Source of the DNA: Flavobacteriaceae bacterium | GTDB lineage: Bacteria; Bacteroidota; Bacteroidia; Flavobacteriales; Flavobacteriaceae | Direction of reading: 5' to 3' | DNA: 64,000 bases | NCBI GenBank assembly: GCA_021151665.1 | Contig: JAGKWW010000004.1 | Coordinates: forward strand, 1-64,000 | Part shown: positions 9,025 to 18,353 of the stretch, one piece after another | How positions within the stretch are numbered: position 1 is the first letter of the stretch | How the letters are laid out: each line of letters starts with the position of its first letter | Notes under the pieces: model-generated | Seen by the model: only the letters and a program-made list of their open reading frames with translations | The model's database searches: none | What the model was told of the DNA's origin: nothing | Translations under genes and position numbers: made by a program

Positions 9025-9962
9025 ATGATGGCTTCTTCGGTTATTCCTTCGGCGTCCGCCTTATAGTTTTTAATTATCCGGTGCCGGAGAATGCCTGTGG
9101 CTACAGCCTGTACGTCTTCTATATCAGGAGAATACTTACCATTGAGCGCGGCATGTGCCTTAGCAGCGAGAATCAGGTTTTGTGAAGCCCTTGGCCCAGC
9201 CCCCCAATCGAGGTAGGTATTTACGTAATCACTTGCCAGAGCACTGCCCGGACGCGTTTTCCCCACAAGTGTCACTGCATATTCAATCACATTGTCAGCC
9301 ACGGGGATGCGGCGTATCAGGTGCTGGAAGTTCAATATTTCTTCTGCAGTAAAAAGTGCATTTATTTTTACCGATGCATCGCTGGTAGTAGATTTCACCA
9401 CCTGTACCTCTTCTGCGAATGTTGGGTATTCTAATTTTATCGCGAACATAAAACGGTCCAGCTGTGCTTCAGGCAGCGGGTAGGTGCCTTCCTGCTCTAT
9501 CGGGTTTTGGGTAGCTAACACAAAATACGGCAACGAAAGTTTATGATGCGTACCGGCAATGGTTACCGCTTTTTCCTGCATGGCTTCCAATAGTGCCGCC
9601 TGTGTTTTAGGAGGGGTACGGTTTATCTCATCGGCAAGGATAATATTCGAAAATATCGGGCCTTTGATAAATTTGAAATTCCGGGTCTCGTCCAATATCT
9701 CGCTACCGAGAATATCGCTGGGCATAAGGTCGGGCGTAAATTGTATACGCTTAAAGTCCAGGCCAAGCGCTTGCGATATTGTATTTACCATAAGCGTTTT
9801 GGCGAGGCCGGGAACACCCACAAGCAATGCGTGCCCTCCCGAAAAAATACTGAGCACGATCTGGTTGATCACCTCGTCCTGCCCTATTATAATTTTAGCA
9901 ATTTCCTGTTTCAGGGCTTTTTGTTTAGCCACCAGGTTTTGTATCGCTGCTACGTCTGACAT
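9009..9962 (-). CDS. MoxR-family AAA+ ATPase
   Basis: Cytosolic AAA+ chaperone-like ATPase of 317 residues. The Walker A motif is GVPGLAKT (49-56), Walker B is LADEINR (109-115, D111/E112), and sensor-like ATQNP and PEAQLDRF motifs follow, as in the MoxR/AAA_3 family. Family members usually work with von Willebrand factor A proteins to mature enzymes or membrane complexes, but no such gene is next to it here. It is the last gene of a minus-strand set with three PpiC-type isomerases, 73 bp after the nearest one. A specific client cannot be named. Confidence 0.9.
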   Translation of the reverse strand: MSDVAAIQNLVAKQKALKQEIAKIIIGQDEVINQIVLSIFSGGHALLVGVPGLAKTLMVNTISQALGLDFKRIQFTPDLMPSDILGSEILDETRNFKFIKGPIFSNIILADEINRTPPKTQAALLEAMQEKAVTIAGTHHKLSLPYFVLATQNPIEQEGTYPLPEAQLDRFMFAIKLEYPTFAEEVQVVKSTTSDASVKINALFTAEEILNFQHLIRRIPVADNVIEYAVTLVGKTRPGSALASDYVNTYLDWGAGPRASQNLILAAKAHAALNGKYSPDIEDVQAVATGILRHRIIKNYKADAEGITEEAIIKKLF

Positions 9963-10035
9963 AGTATTTGTAAGGATTGAATTGGTCTTTTGCCAAACTT
10001 AAAACATTTTGGCTGCATTGCCTAATGCCTTCGCC

Positions 10036-11439
10036 TTATTTAACCCATTTGTTGGCGAACTTACAGCTACGGTATTCGCCATTCACCTTAATGTAAGTAT
10101 CCTTGATCTTCGACTCACTCCACTTAGCGATTTCCTTGATCTGCTTTTCCTTAAGCGCCAACTCCTTTATTTTAGTATAGTCTTTTGCGTAATCTGCCGT
10201 GTGCTGATCGTACCTGTTGGTCACCGTCATGATTTTGTAGCTCTTGTTCCCCCTTTGGTCTTCATCGAGGATTGGAGCGGATACTTCCTTGTCTTTTAGG
10301 TCGGCCACCTGATTGTAAAGGGAAGGGTCCATTTTGGTCAGTTCAAAGCGCGTTTCCAGTGTACGCGGGTTCATTAACAAACCGCCGCTGTTACGTGTTT
10401 CCTTCTCGTCTGATTCGGCGCGGGCAGCATCGGCAAAAGAAATTTCGCCTTTTACAATACGCTCACGTATCTGTTCAATCTTTTGCTTCGCCGCTTTTAG
10501 TGACTCGCTGGTTACCTTAGGGCTCATCAATATATGGCGTACGTCAAGTTCCTGGCCGCGTATCTTCTCTACATAAATTAGGTGATAACCAAACTCGGTT
10601 TCCACTGGCTCTGATATCTCTCCCTCGGCAAGGCTAAATGCAGCATCTTTAAATTCTTTTACAAACTGCGTCTTACGTGTCATTTTATAGTAACCACCGC
10701 TGGATCGTGACCCGGGGTCTTCAGAATAAAGTACAGCTTTACTATAAAAACTTGCACCATTCTGTACGTCTTTCTTTATTTCCTTCAGCCGGTCGATAAC
10801 CTTCTGTTTCTCTTCCTGAGATATCGCGGGCTTGATGACGATTTGCGCTACCTCCATTTCTGCACCAAATTGCGGAAGGTCTTCTTTAGGGAATTTGTTG
10901 AAAAATTGCCTAACCTCTTCAGGGGTTATCTGAACTTCCTCGATAATTTTTTGCTGCATTTTTTCCGTAAGCTTCTGCGTTTTCAGCATTTCAAAAAGCT
11001 CCGTCTTAAAAGTATCCAGGTTCTTCTTTTTAAAATAGGCTACCATTTTATCTGCCGAACCCAGCTGCTCTACAAAATAATCAATTTGGCGGTTCATCGT
11101 CTCATTTACCTCAGCATCGGTTACCACAATACTATCCTGTATCGCCTGGTGGGCATACAGCTTATCTTCCATAAGCTTGCCGAGCAATTCGCAGCGTGTA
11201 ACATCTTTTGTCGGGATGTTCTGGGCCTGGAGCTCCTTGAACATAAGGTCGATATCCGAATCGAGTACAACAAAGTCGCCTACTACAGCTACTACCCCAT
11301 CTACTTTTGCACGCCCCTTCTGAACAGGCTTTACAGTATCTTTCTTTACTTCCGGGATAACTTCCTGCGCCTGCGCTACAGAAACTCCAATCAGGATAAA
11401 GGCAAGGATAAGGGCAAACCTGTTATTTATAAATTTCAT
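10036..11439 (-). CDS. SurA-like periplasmic peptidyl-prolyl isomerase
   Basis: Folding chaperone/isomerase for exported proteins. The 467-residue product has a signal peptide (hydrophobic residues 8-20, cleavage likely after AQA), a SurA-type N-terminal helical domain, and two parvulin (PpiC) domains, roughly residues 175-280 and 285-390, with the typical FGYHLIYV and RHILMSP motifs. I chose the start at 11439 because an export signal begins there; the ATG seven codons upstream adds MQLKTIN. It overlaps the end of the preceding lipoprotein gene by 17 bp, so the two are translationally linked. SurA is a plausible functional equivalent, but orthology to the E. coli protein is not established here. 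Confidence 0.85.
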   Translation of the reverse strand: MKFINNRFALILAFILIGVSVAQAQEVIPEVKKDTVKPVQKGRAKVDGVVAVVGDFVVLDSDIDLMFKELQAQNIPTKDVTRCELLGKLMEDKLYAHQAIQDSIVVTDAEVNETMNRQIDYFVEQLGSADKMVAYFKKKNLDTFKTELFEMLKTQKLTEKMQQKIIEEVQITPEEVRQFFNKFPKEDLPQFGAEMEVAQIVIKPAISQEEKQKVIDRLKEIKKDVQNGASFYSKAVLYSEDPGSRSSGGYYKMTRKTQFVKEFKDAAFSLAEGEISEPVETEFGYHLIYVEKIRGQELDVRHILMSPKVTSESLKAAKQKIEQIRERIVKGEISFADAARAESDEKETRNSGGLLMNPRTLETRFELTKMDPSLYNQVADLKDKEVSAPILDEDQRGNKSYKIMTVTNRYDQHTADYAKDYTKIKELALKEKQIKEIAKWSESKIKDTYIKVNGEYRSCKFANKWVK

Positions 11440-12271
11440 ATTTATTGTCTTTAATTGCATCGTCGGTTATTTCTTTTTCAAATTTCTTTATTAACTCCAG
11501 CTTCCTGTTATTTATTATAAGCTGAACCAGTGTAGGCTTTATATATCCATAAGGCGATACCTGGTTTTTATCCAGCACCCGCACCACTTTTACCAGATAC
11601 ACATCTGTAGAATCGGGGTACTGGTATGATATCCCGCTGCTGATGTATCTGTCCCTGTTATCCGGATTTATGAAAGGCAGCTTTCGATACACCTCATTCA
11701 TATCCACCCAGGTGCTGTCGTTAAAGGCATAGCTTTTAAACTGTATTGCCATATCGCTTAGCGCCTTTTGGTCAGGCTTCCGGCTACTGCCGAAACGGGC
11801 CCGTATCGTCGCCATCTTCGGATGGTCTTTAGCAACCTTAAGGTATCGCAGCCTTACAAGCGAGCCGGTTGTCCTGAAATTGCTTTTATTTTCATTATAA
11901 AACTTCGCTGCCTCTGCATCTGTCACCGTGGTATCTACGCTCTGCTTAACCAGTTCTTCCAGATAACCGCGTGTATAAAGGTCCACCTGGTATTGACGCA
12001 CAAGATCCTGGTAAGCATCCTGTTTTTCTTTGCTTAGGTTTACCTCAGCCGCACTATACAAAAGCTTTTGCGATGCCCAGCGGTTGATAAACGAAGTAAC
12101 GATAGAAATGCTGTCCTGCTTTGACGCGCCCGGGGGCACAAGCCCTTTAAGGTCTTCCTTATATAAGTAGGCCGTACCTACCCTTGCAACCGCATGGGGC
12201 TTTTGCTCCTCTTTAAAATAAGAACAGGATGCCAGGGCAAAAAAGGGTATTAGGACAAGGAGCTTCCGCAT
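11423..12271 (-). CDS. Lipoprotein, PpiC-associated (degenerate isomerase-like)
   Basis: A 282-residue lipoprotein with lipobox LASC (cysteine at residue 16). It has the layout of the SurA/PpiD N-terminal chaperone domain and a region like the start of a parvulin domain (VRLRYLKVA), but not the full set of parvulin motifs, so it may be a chaperone without isomerase activity. It lies one base after the 12273-14246 isomerase gene and overlaps the next isomerase gene. The three look like one translational unit acting on proteins crossing the periplasm. Confidence 0.75.
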   Translation of the reverse strand: MRKLLVLIPFFALASCSYFKEEQKPHAVARVGTAYLYKEDLKGLVPPGASKQDSISIVTSFINRWASQKLLYSAAEVNLSKEKQDAYQDLVRQYQVDLYTRGYLEELVKQSVDTTVTDAEAAKFYNENKSNFRTTGSLVRLRYLKVAKDHPKMATIRARFGSSRKPDQKALSDMAIQFKSYAFNDSTWVDMNEVYRKLPFINPDNRDRYISSGISYQYPDSTDVYLVKVVRVLDKNQVSPYGYIKPTLVQLIINNRKLELIKKFEKEITDDAIKDNKYEIYK

Positions 12272-12272
12272 T

Positions 12273-14246
12273 CTATTTTCCCAACTGTTGTTTCACGTGG
12301 TCCAGCACCTCGCGGTTTACCTGTATTGTAAATTCTTTCTTCAGGTTATCTGTCCAGTGGCTTTCCAGGTATTGCTGATAATCATTGATAGCCCTGCCTT
12401 TGCTTTCTTCAAAAGTTTTCTGGCCTGCAGGCATTACCTTTTCTACCCGTATCACATAATAATATTTACCATCACTTATTACATCGGTAACACCGGTCTT
12501 CCAGCTATCCTGCTTAGGCAAAGCTTCCGATTCTTTTTCAAAAACACCGGCCTTCTGCATTACATTCACCTTGCCGTCTTTATTAAATTCACCTTTGATG
12601 AAGTCTGCCGGCTTGCCCTGCTTCAGCAGTTTGCGAACCTGCGCAGCCATTTTTTTATCGGTAGTTGAGAATATCTCCCCGCTTACGCGCTCTTTCCACT
12701 GGTACTTATCCTTGTTAGCATTATAAAAGTTCTGTAGTGCTATGGTATCCGTCTTCGCTTTTTCCCATATCTCTTTTTCCATCAGGTCGAACAGCAGCAG
12801 CCCATCGCGGTACTCGTCCATAACCACGGCAAACTCCGGAAATTCCTTTTCAAGGTTCTCGTTATAATAAACATTACGCTGGTCGTCTTCAAACTTTACA
12901 AAAAGCTCACCGGCGAGTTTCGCCACTGGCTTGGTCGTAAGGCCGCCACGCTGTTGTACCCCGACAAATTCAAGGAACGTTTTAGCAGTAACTTTTTTGT
13001 CGTTATTTACTGTAAGTATTGTCTGCTCATAAGGCTGCATATCTTTTGGAGCCTCCCAGTTCTGCGTATATACTTTATCATTGATCGCTTTTACTGCATT
13101 GGCATACACTTTCGCATCTTTCTTTACCGTGTATTTTTTGCGGAGCTTTTCATTCATTGATTCCACAATCAGCTTAGAGCGGTCATCGCGCTTAATCCTG
13201 TTCTCAAGTTCCGACTGGAGCTCCTGGCGTGTTTTGGCCGGATGCTTTTCTACCAGCTTTATGATATGCCAGCCAAATTGTGAGCGGAACGGCGCCGAAT
13301 AATCGCCGGGGTTCTGCAGGCCGAATGCATTGTCTTCAAATTCGGGGGAGGTTAGCTCACCTGAACTGAAGCGGTTAAGCAACCCGCCATTGTTGGCAGA
13401 TGATTTATCTTCGGAGAATTGTTTTGCAAGGCTGGCAAAGTCCTCACCCTGCTTCAGCTTCTGGTATATTTCGTCGATGGTTTGTTTTGCTTTGGCTTTT
13501 GCCTCGGGCGTACTGCCTTCAGGTGTAAGCAACATAATATGCGCTACCGTGATATCGCCGCGGTTGGCACGAATATCCGATACTTTTATAATATGGTAGC
13601 CAAAGCGCGAACGTACGATCTTGCTTACCTGGCCTTTCTGGGTATTGAACGCCCCGTTCTCAAAAGGATATACCATGCGGAATGCAGAGAAATACCCCAG
13701 GTCGCCTTTGTTATCCTTGGCAGAAGGGTCTTCGGAGTATTGCTCGGCCAATTTCCCGAAATCTTCGCCTGCCACTGCCTTTTTGCGCACTTCGACTGCC
13801 TTATTGTATGCCTTCAGCGTATCGGCGGGGGCAGCATTTTCGTCGACAAGGAAAAGGATGTGTGAGGCCCTTACCTCTTTTTGCATACGGTTGTAGGCTT
13901 CGTCTACGAGCTCTTGAGTCACCTTCGTATCTGTCAGGTAATTTTTGCTGAGCTGTGCCCGGTACGATTGAAGTTCAGCCTGGTATTGTTTGCCATCCTG
14001 AAGCCCGAGCTTGTAGGCCTTATTTACCTTAAGCTTGTAGGCTATAAAAAGGTCGAGATAGTTATTGAGGTCTTTTTGGGAGTCGTCTTTTACAAGATCG
14101 AGGTTTTTATTGTAAACCCTTATAAATTCATCGGTATAATAGGGTTTTCCGTCAATGGTAAAGAGCACTTCTTTCTTTGTTTGCTGGGCAAAATTTATTG
14201 CCGAAATGAAAAGGGAAATGCCTAAAAGAACTTTTTTAAGTTTCAT
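12273..14246 (-). CDS. Large periplasmic peptidyl-prolyl isomerase with two PpiC domains
   Basis: A 657-residue exported protein: signal peptide (residues 1-20, ending NFAQ), a SurA/PpiD-like N-terminal helical domain, parvulin domain 1 (about 125-225; RASHILFLV and FGYHIIKV), parvulin domain 2 (about 230-330; VAHIMLLT and FGWHIIKL), then a long lysine-rich C-terminal chaperone-like region. It is the first gene of the isomerase-lipoprotein-isomerase-MoxR set. A TAATTTG element is the best promoter candidate upstream. No transmembrane anchor other than the signal is visible, so it is probably soluble in the periplasm. Confidence 0.87.
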   Translation of the reverse strand: MKLKKVLLGISLFISAINFAQQTKKEVLFTIDGKPYYTDEFIRVYNKNLDLVKDDSQKDLNNYLDLFIAYKLKVNKAYKLGLQDGKQYQAELQSYRAQLSKNYLTDTKVTQELVDEAYNRMQKEVRASHILFLVDENAAPADTLKAYNKAVEVRKKAVAGEDFGKLAEQYSEDPSAKDNKGDLGYFSAFRMVYPFENGAFNTQKGQVSKIVRSRFGYHIIKVSDIRANRGDITVAHIMLLTPEGSTPEAKAKAKQTIDEIYQKLKQGEDFASLAKQFSEDKSSANNGGLLNRFSSGELTSPEFEDNAFGLQNPGDYSAPFRSQFGWHIIKLVEKHPAKTRQELQSELENRIKRDDRSKLIVESMNEKLRKKYTVKKDAKVYANAVKAINDKVYTQNWEAPKDMQPYEQTILTVNNDKKVTAKTFLEFVGVQQRGGLTTKPVAKLAGELFVKFEDDQRNVYYNENLEKEFPEFAVVMDEYRDGLLLFDLMEKEIWEKAKTDTIALQNFYNANKDKYQWKERVSGEIFSTTDKKMAAQVRKLLKQGKPADFIKGEFNKDGKVNVMQKAGVFEKESEALPKQDSWKTGVTDVISDGKYYYVIRVEKVMPAGQKTFEESKGRAINDYQQYLESHWTDNLKKEFTIQVNREVLDHVKQQLGK

Positions 14247-14295
14247 ATTATCTATATGGTAACGCTTAATACGGTTTACTTAACGCACGCCGTGG

Positions 14296-14325
14296 CAAAT
14301 TAGTATGCCGGCGGGTATTTTTTGC
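14296..14325 (-). promoter_or_regulatory. Possible promoter of the isomerase operon
   Basis: On the minus strand, taatttg (complement of 14296-14302) lies about 50 nt before the start codon, with a ttgcaaaa element about 18 nt further upstream (to 14325). It is one base short of the Bacteroidota TAnnTTTG consensus, so this is tentative. Confidence 0.3.
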
Positions 14326-14391
14326 AATCAACAAAAATAGTAATTCATTAACATTCCGCAAGGATAATAGTTATAAATAAACAAGACACCG

Positions 14392-16302
14392 TTATTTACG
14401 GACGATAATAAACTCTGACCGGCGGTTGTGCAGGTGTTCCTCTTCAGTACAATCGGAATGGTTGCCACAATCGTTAATGAGGCGGGTTTCGCCATAACCC
14501 ATTACGCTTTCTATACGATTGGCGGGGATGCCTTTAGACAGGATGTATTCATACGTGGCTTTTGCCCTGGCCGCGGAAAGGCGCAGGTTGTAATCGTCAT
14601 CGCCACGGCTGTCGGTGTGAGATTCTATTTTAATCACTACCGATGGGAATTTCTGCAGCACATATACTACCTTATCCAGTTGAGCAGCGGCCTGCGTATT
14701 TATATTGTGCTTATCAAAGTCGAAGAATATCGGCTCGATGATGACTTTCTCTGCGCCGCGCTCATAAGTTACAAGTTTGTTATAGTTGGCGGCCTTTAGG
14801 GTAACGGGGTTTCCGTCAAGGGCAACCGGGACTCTGCCCGAGGTGTAACCTTCCTCCAGCGTTTCTACCGTCAGGCCTTCTGCGCAGGGCACTTCTATCG
14901 CGTAGCCTCCATCATCCCCCGATGATGTTACTGCAACAAGTTCGGCATCGTTATACACCCTAACCTCAACATTTTTTACAGGTGTGCTATTGTCCTGCTC
15001 ATCCACAATTACCCCTTTCATCAGGCGACTGCACGGCGGCGTTTCTTTGCGGAAAGCATAGAGGTCATCATCGCCCTTACCGCCTTCGCGGTTAGACGAG
15101 AAATAGCCCTTTGAACCGGCCGTATCAATAACGAATGCAAAATCATCGCGGTTCCCATTTACCGGCGCGCCCATGTTCTGCGGTTCCGAATAACTTTCGC
15201 CAGTTATATTACTTTCGAAAATATCTAGCCCTCCGAGGCCGTAATGCCCGTCTGAGGCAAAATACAATTTGTCACCTTGCAGAAAAGGGAACATTTCCTT
15301 TCCCGGAGTGTTGACGATGGGTCCAAGGTTTTGTGGTTTCCCGTAAGACTCCCCCTCTATTTTTACCTTATAAATATCGGTACCGCCATATCCGCCCGGC
15401 ATATCGGACACAAAATACAGCCATTTCCCATCCGGAGAAAGCGCAGGGTGCGATACCGAATAGTTTTGGCTGTTAAACGGCATGGGCACAACATCGGTCA
15501 GCTTACCATCAATAATTGTCTCCCGCATGATCCTGAGGTTGTTGGTACCCGCTTCATCATTAACAAGCCTGTTTCTCTTTTTAACGGTATTGGTACTAAA
15601 GTATACCGTAGTTCGGTCAGCACTGAAACAAACCGTAGCATTGTGGTAACCCGTTTGCGATTTTGGCAGGAACTCCCGGTCGCCAAAGAGGCTTCCGTCG
15701 CCGGCATGGCGGTCGGCAACATATAACTTCAGGAAGGGTTGGCTGTTCCATTTGTAGAGCTTTCCACCCGTGCCAACAGTATCGCGCGCCGAGGAGTATA
15801 CCACCTGATTGCCGTAAAACACCGCCCCGAAATCGGCCAGCGGCGTATTGTTTGCCAGATGGTTGATAATATAATTTGACGGTTGTTTCGCAAGGCTGTC
15901 GATATGTGCTTTTTGCCGCTGCATCTGCTGTAATGCTGCCTGTTGATTGCGTGCAGTGTACCAACCTTCGAGCAGCGCATCACTTTCTGCGTATTTTCGC
16001 TGTGATTTCAACGAACCGATGTAATTTGAAAACGCTTCCGCGGCAAAAGCGTTACCTTGTTTTTTGTATAACTGCTTATACCATCTTTCGGCGGTAGCAA
16101 AGTCATTAATATAATAATAGGTATCTGCAATGTGCCTGATCGTTTTGTCATCGGGCCGCACCCTGCCACCCAGATAATCGGCGTAGGCGCGTGCTGCCGC
16201 CGGATAATCATATTCGGCAAACAGCTTTTCCGCTTTTTTCAGCGAATGCTGGGCCGAAGCGCCAATGCTAAACAGCAGCAGTATGTACAGCAGCTTTTTC
16301 AT
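14392..16302 (-). CDS. PorE-like OmpA-family outer-membrane protein (TPR, PD40 propeller, OmpA)
   Basis: A 636-residue envelope protein. Signal peptide at 1-18 (GASAQ), tetratricopeptide-like helices to about 130, WD40/PD40-type propeller repeats (HPALSPDGKWLYFVSD and FASDGHYGLGGLDIFES are two blades), a carboxypeptidase-regulatory-like fold (KGVIVDEQ, about 430-510) and a C-terminal OmpA peptidoglycan-binding domain (FFDFDKHNIN to FIIVRK). This order matches PorE of the type IX secretion system, which ties the secretion machinery to peptidoglycan. It starts one base after the PorP/SprF-like gene ends, so they form a pair. Many genomes carry several such pairs beside individual T9SS adhesins, so this may be a paralogue rather than the core component. 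Confidence 0.8.
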   Translation of the reverse strand: MKKLLYILLLFSIGASAQHSLKKAEKLFAEYDYPAAARAYADYLGGRVRPDDKTIRHIADTYYYINDFATAERWYKQLYKKQGNAFAAEAFSNYIGSLKSQRKYAESDALLEGWYTARNQQAALQQMQRQKAHIDSLAKQPSNYIINHLANNTPLADFGAVFYGNQVVYSSARDTVGTGGKLYKWNSQPFLKLYVADRHAGDGSLFGDREFLPKSQTGYHNATVCFSADRTTVYFSTNTVKKRNRLVNDEAGTNNLRIMRETIIDGKLTDVVPMPFNSQNYSVSHPALSPDGKWLYFVSDMPGGYGGTDIYKVKIEGESYGKPQNLGPIVNTPGKEMFPFLQGDKLYFASDGHYGLGGLDIFESNITGESYSEPQNMGAPVNGNRDDFAFVIDTAGSKGYFSSNREGGKGDDDLYAFRKETPPCSRLMKGVIVDEQDNSTPVKNVEVRVYNDAELVAVTSSGDDGGYAIEVPCAEGLTVETLEEGYTSGRVPVALDGNPVTLKAANYNKLVTYERGAEKVIIEPIFFDFDKHNINTQAAAQLDKVVYVLQKFPSVVIKIESHTDSRGDDDYNLRLSAARAKATYEYILSKGIPANRIESVMGYGETRLINDCGNHSDCTEEEHLHNRRSEFIIVRK

Positions 16303-16303
16303 A

Positions 16304-17233
16304 TTAAAAGAAACGAGGCGACTTAACGCGCGCCTGCTTTGGCATCAGCTGAAAACGCAGCAGGAATTCGTGCGTGCCGTTGTTGTACTTGTTAAGGCTC
16401 GTAGTTGTATAATCGAATGAATATCCGGCAAAGATGTTCTCCGTTATCTGGATTCCTGCCAATGCCGAAACCGAATCGTCCCAACGCCAGGAGGCACCAA
16501 GCGTCAGCACATCGCGAAGCAGGAAATTGGCTGAAACATCTACTGTGACCGGTGCACCTGACACCACTTTACCCAACACCGCCGGCTTAAACTTTACCGA
16601 AGAGGAAAGGTTAAACACGTAGCCACCCATGATATAATAGTGCAGCCTGTCGCTCACGGTCGCTTCCCGCACGTCGTCGTAAATATTGTTTTGTATAAAG
16701 TTAGGCACCGAAAGCCCGGCATACCAATCGTCCGTGTAATAATAAAGGCCCGCCCCTACAGCCGGGCTGATCTTGTTATTGATATTGGTATTAAGCAGCG
16801 GGTCGCCTTCCTGGTAGTACCTGCCGCGTGACCAGTCTATATTAAGCACCCGCACTCCTGCCTTCATCCCGAATGCCAGTTTTGCCCGGTAACCCAAGTA
16901 AAGATTGTAGGCAAAGTTGCCGTCCACATAAAACTCATCCGATGGCCCCAGGCGGTCATTAATCACGCTAAGCCCTGCGCCCGTTTTCTCATTCAGCACC
17001 GGCGAATGGATGGCAAACGACTGTGTTTGCGGGGCGCCATCTATACCTACCCACTGCGAGCGGTGCAGCACATTGGCCTCAAGCCCTCCCGTGCTGCCGG
17101 TATAACCGGGATTTACAGTGAGCGTGTTGTACATATACTGGGTATACTGCGGATCTTGTTGCGCGAACGCCTCGCCGCTAAGCAAAAGCGAGCCGAGGGA
17201 AATAATCATCAATATAACCGTATGTAGTTTCAT
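16304..17233 (-). CDS. PorP/SprF-family type IX secretion outer-membrane protein
   Basis: A 309-residue outer-membrane beta-barrel protein of the PorP/SprF family. Signal peptide at 1-25 (ending EAFAQ), then the family hallmark QDPQYTQYMYN, an NPGYTGS segment, alternating beta-strand sequence and a C-terminal strand (EFLLRFQL). PorP/SprF proteins help export and surface attachment of T9SS adhesins such as SprB, or of cargo with type B sorting domains. I chose the ATG at 17233 because the signal peptide starts there. It is translationally coupled to the PorE-like gene. No large adhesin gene sits upstream, which is the usual arrangement for SprF-like pairs. Confidence 0.87.
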   Translation of the reverse strand: MKLHTVILMIISLGSLLLSGEAFAQQDPQYTQYMYNTLTVNPGYTGSTGGLEANVLHRSQWVGIDGAPQTQSFAIHSPVLNEKTGAGLSVINDRLGPSDEFYVDGNFAYNLYLGYRAKLAFGMKAGVRVLNIDWSRGRYYQEGDPLLNTNINNKISPAVGAGLYYYTDDWYAGLSVPNFIQNNIYDDVREATVSDRLHYYIMGGYVFNLSSSVKFKPAVLGKVVSGAPVTVDVSANFLLRDVLTLGASWRWDDSVSALAGIQITENIFAGYSFDYTTTSLNKYNNGTHEFLLRFQLMPKQARVKSPRFF

Positions 17234-17490
17234 AGCATTGTGGCAGGCAGCCATACCGTAAAAATACTATTTTTTGCGGGCAGTGAGCCATTTCGGTAAA
17301 AAAGAGGACCGAATCCCGAAAGCCCTACCGTTGTTATTCAAAAAAATAAAGAATTTTGGTAGGGTTTTTCTATATAATGTTGTTTTATAATCAAACCAAC
17401 TAAAAAAACTTTCTGTAACTCCCTCTTCAACTTAATCCTGAGGCATCCCGCTACCCCAGGCTTCACAATAATGTAATTTCTGTTTTTAAG
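17234..17490. other. Intergenic region between divergent porP-like and nei-like genes
   Basis: No convincing gene. It contains a possible long-loop inverted repeat (ccctacc 17323-17329, ggtaggg 17358-17364, then five T). The porP-like promoter must lie here, but no clear TAnnTTTG element is seen on the minus strand. Confidence 0.5.
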
Positions 17491-17498
17491 TAATTTTG
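17491..17498 (+). promoter_or_regulatory. TAnnTTTG promoter-like element upstream of nei-like gene
   Basis: taattttg is an exact match to the Bacteroidota -7 consensus. It is followed only 11 nt later by an intrinsic terminator, so a transcript from it would be very short unless it reads through into the glycosylase gene at 17616. Confidence 0.4.
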
Positions 17499-17508
17499 TA
17501 GTAGTAGC

Positions 17509-17540
17509 AAAGCCGGACAATTCCCGGCTTTGTTTTTTTT
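17509..17540 (+). terminator. Intrinsic terminator or attenuator before nei-like gene
   Basis: Stem aaagccgg / ccggcttt with a 7-nt loop, then G and eight T. No plus-strand gene precedes it, so it either ends a short RNA or attenuates transcription into the gene at 17616. Confidence 0.7.
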
Positions 17541-17615
17541 CCCCTTGTTAAAAGAGCGATAAAGTGCCTGCTTAGGACGTAAGGTCGCCGTAACTTTAAA
17601 TAAAATGTATTTACA

Positions 17616-18353
17616 ATGCCCGAAGGACCAAGCATAATCATCGCAAAAGAAGAAGCCAAAGCCCACGGCTTTGAGGGGCATAAGGTTAAAGCCGTAACAG
17701 GTAATACCAAGGTTGATGTAGACCGGATGCAGGGCAAAGTACTTCGGGAAATAAAAAGCTGGGGTAAGCACTTCCTGATGTGCTTTGATGGTTTTACGGT
17801 CCGCATTCATTTCATGCTCTTTGGGAGCTACCGCTTTAACGAAAGAAAAGAGTCGGTCCCGAGGCTTAGCCTGACCATGACTAACGGGGAAATGAACTTT
17901 TATGCCTGCTCGGTAAAAATCCTGGAAGGCGACTTAAATGAACATTACAACTGGAGCGAGGATGTAATGAACGATGCCTGGAATGCCAAAGCCGCTGAGA
18001 TTAAAACGGTTGAAGCCGGAGATGCGATGGTGTGTGATACCCTACTTGAGCAGGACATCTTCTCGGGCGTAGGAAACATTATAAAGAACGAGGTTCTCTA
18101 CCGCATAAGGGTGCATCCGGAGAGCCATTCGGGCGCGCTCCCACCGGAAAAAATTAAAGAACTCGCCGACGAGGCCCGCATTTATGCTTTTCAGTTTCTG
18201 GAATGGAAGAAAAAGTATGAGCTTAAAAAACATTGGCTTGCCCACACCAAAAAACGATGCCTGCGGTGCGACCTGCCGATGCATAAAAAGATCACGGGAA
18301 CCAAAAAACGCCGCAGCTTTTTCTGCACCAATTGCCAGGTACTTTACACATGA
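17616..18353 (+). CDS. nei: Fpg/Nei-family DNA glycosylase (endonuclease VIII-like)
   Basis: Base-excision repair glycosylase/AP lyase that removes oxidised bases. The product begins MPEGPS, so after Met removal P2 is the Schiff-base nucleophile and E3 the general acid. A helix-two-turn-helix region (IFSGVGNIIKNE) and a C-terminal zinc finger with C215, C218, C237 and C240 complete the family pattern in 245 residues. MPEGP favours Nei over Fpg (MPELP), so the symbol is approximate. Its stop overlaps the start of the DUF72 gene (ATGATG), forming a two-gene unit. A TAACTTTA element at 17591 may be a proximal promoter. Confidence 0.87.
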   Translation: MPEGPSIIIAKEEAKAHGFEGHKVKAVTGNTKVDVDRMQGKVLREIKSWGKHFLMCFDGFTVRIHFMLFGSYRFNERKESVPRLSLTMTNGEMNFYACSVKILEGDLNEHYNWSEDVMNDAWNAKAAEIKTVEAGDAMVCDTLLEQDIFSGVGNIIKNEVLYRIRVHPESHSGALPPEKIKELADEARIYAFQFLEWKKKYELKKHWLAHTKKRCLRCDLPMHKKITGTKKRRSFFCTNCQVLYT

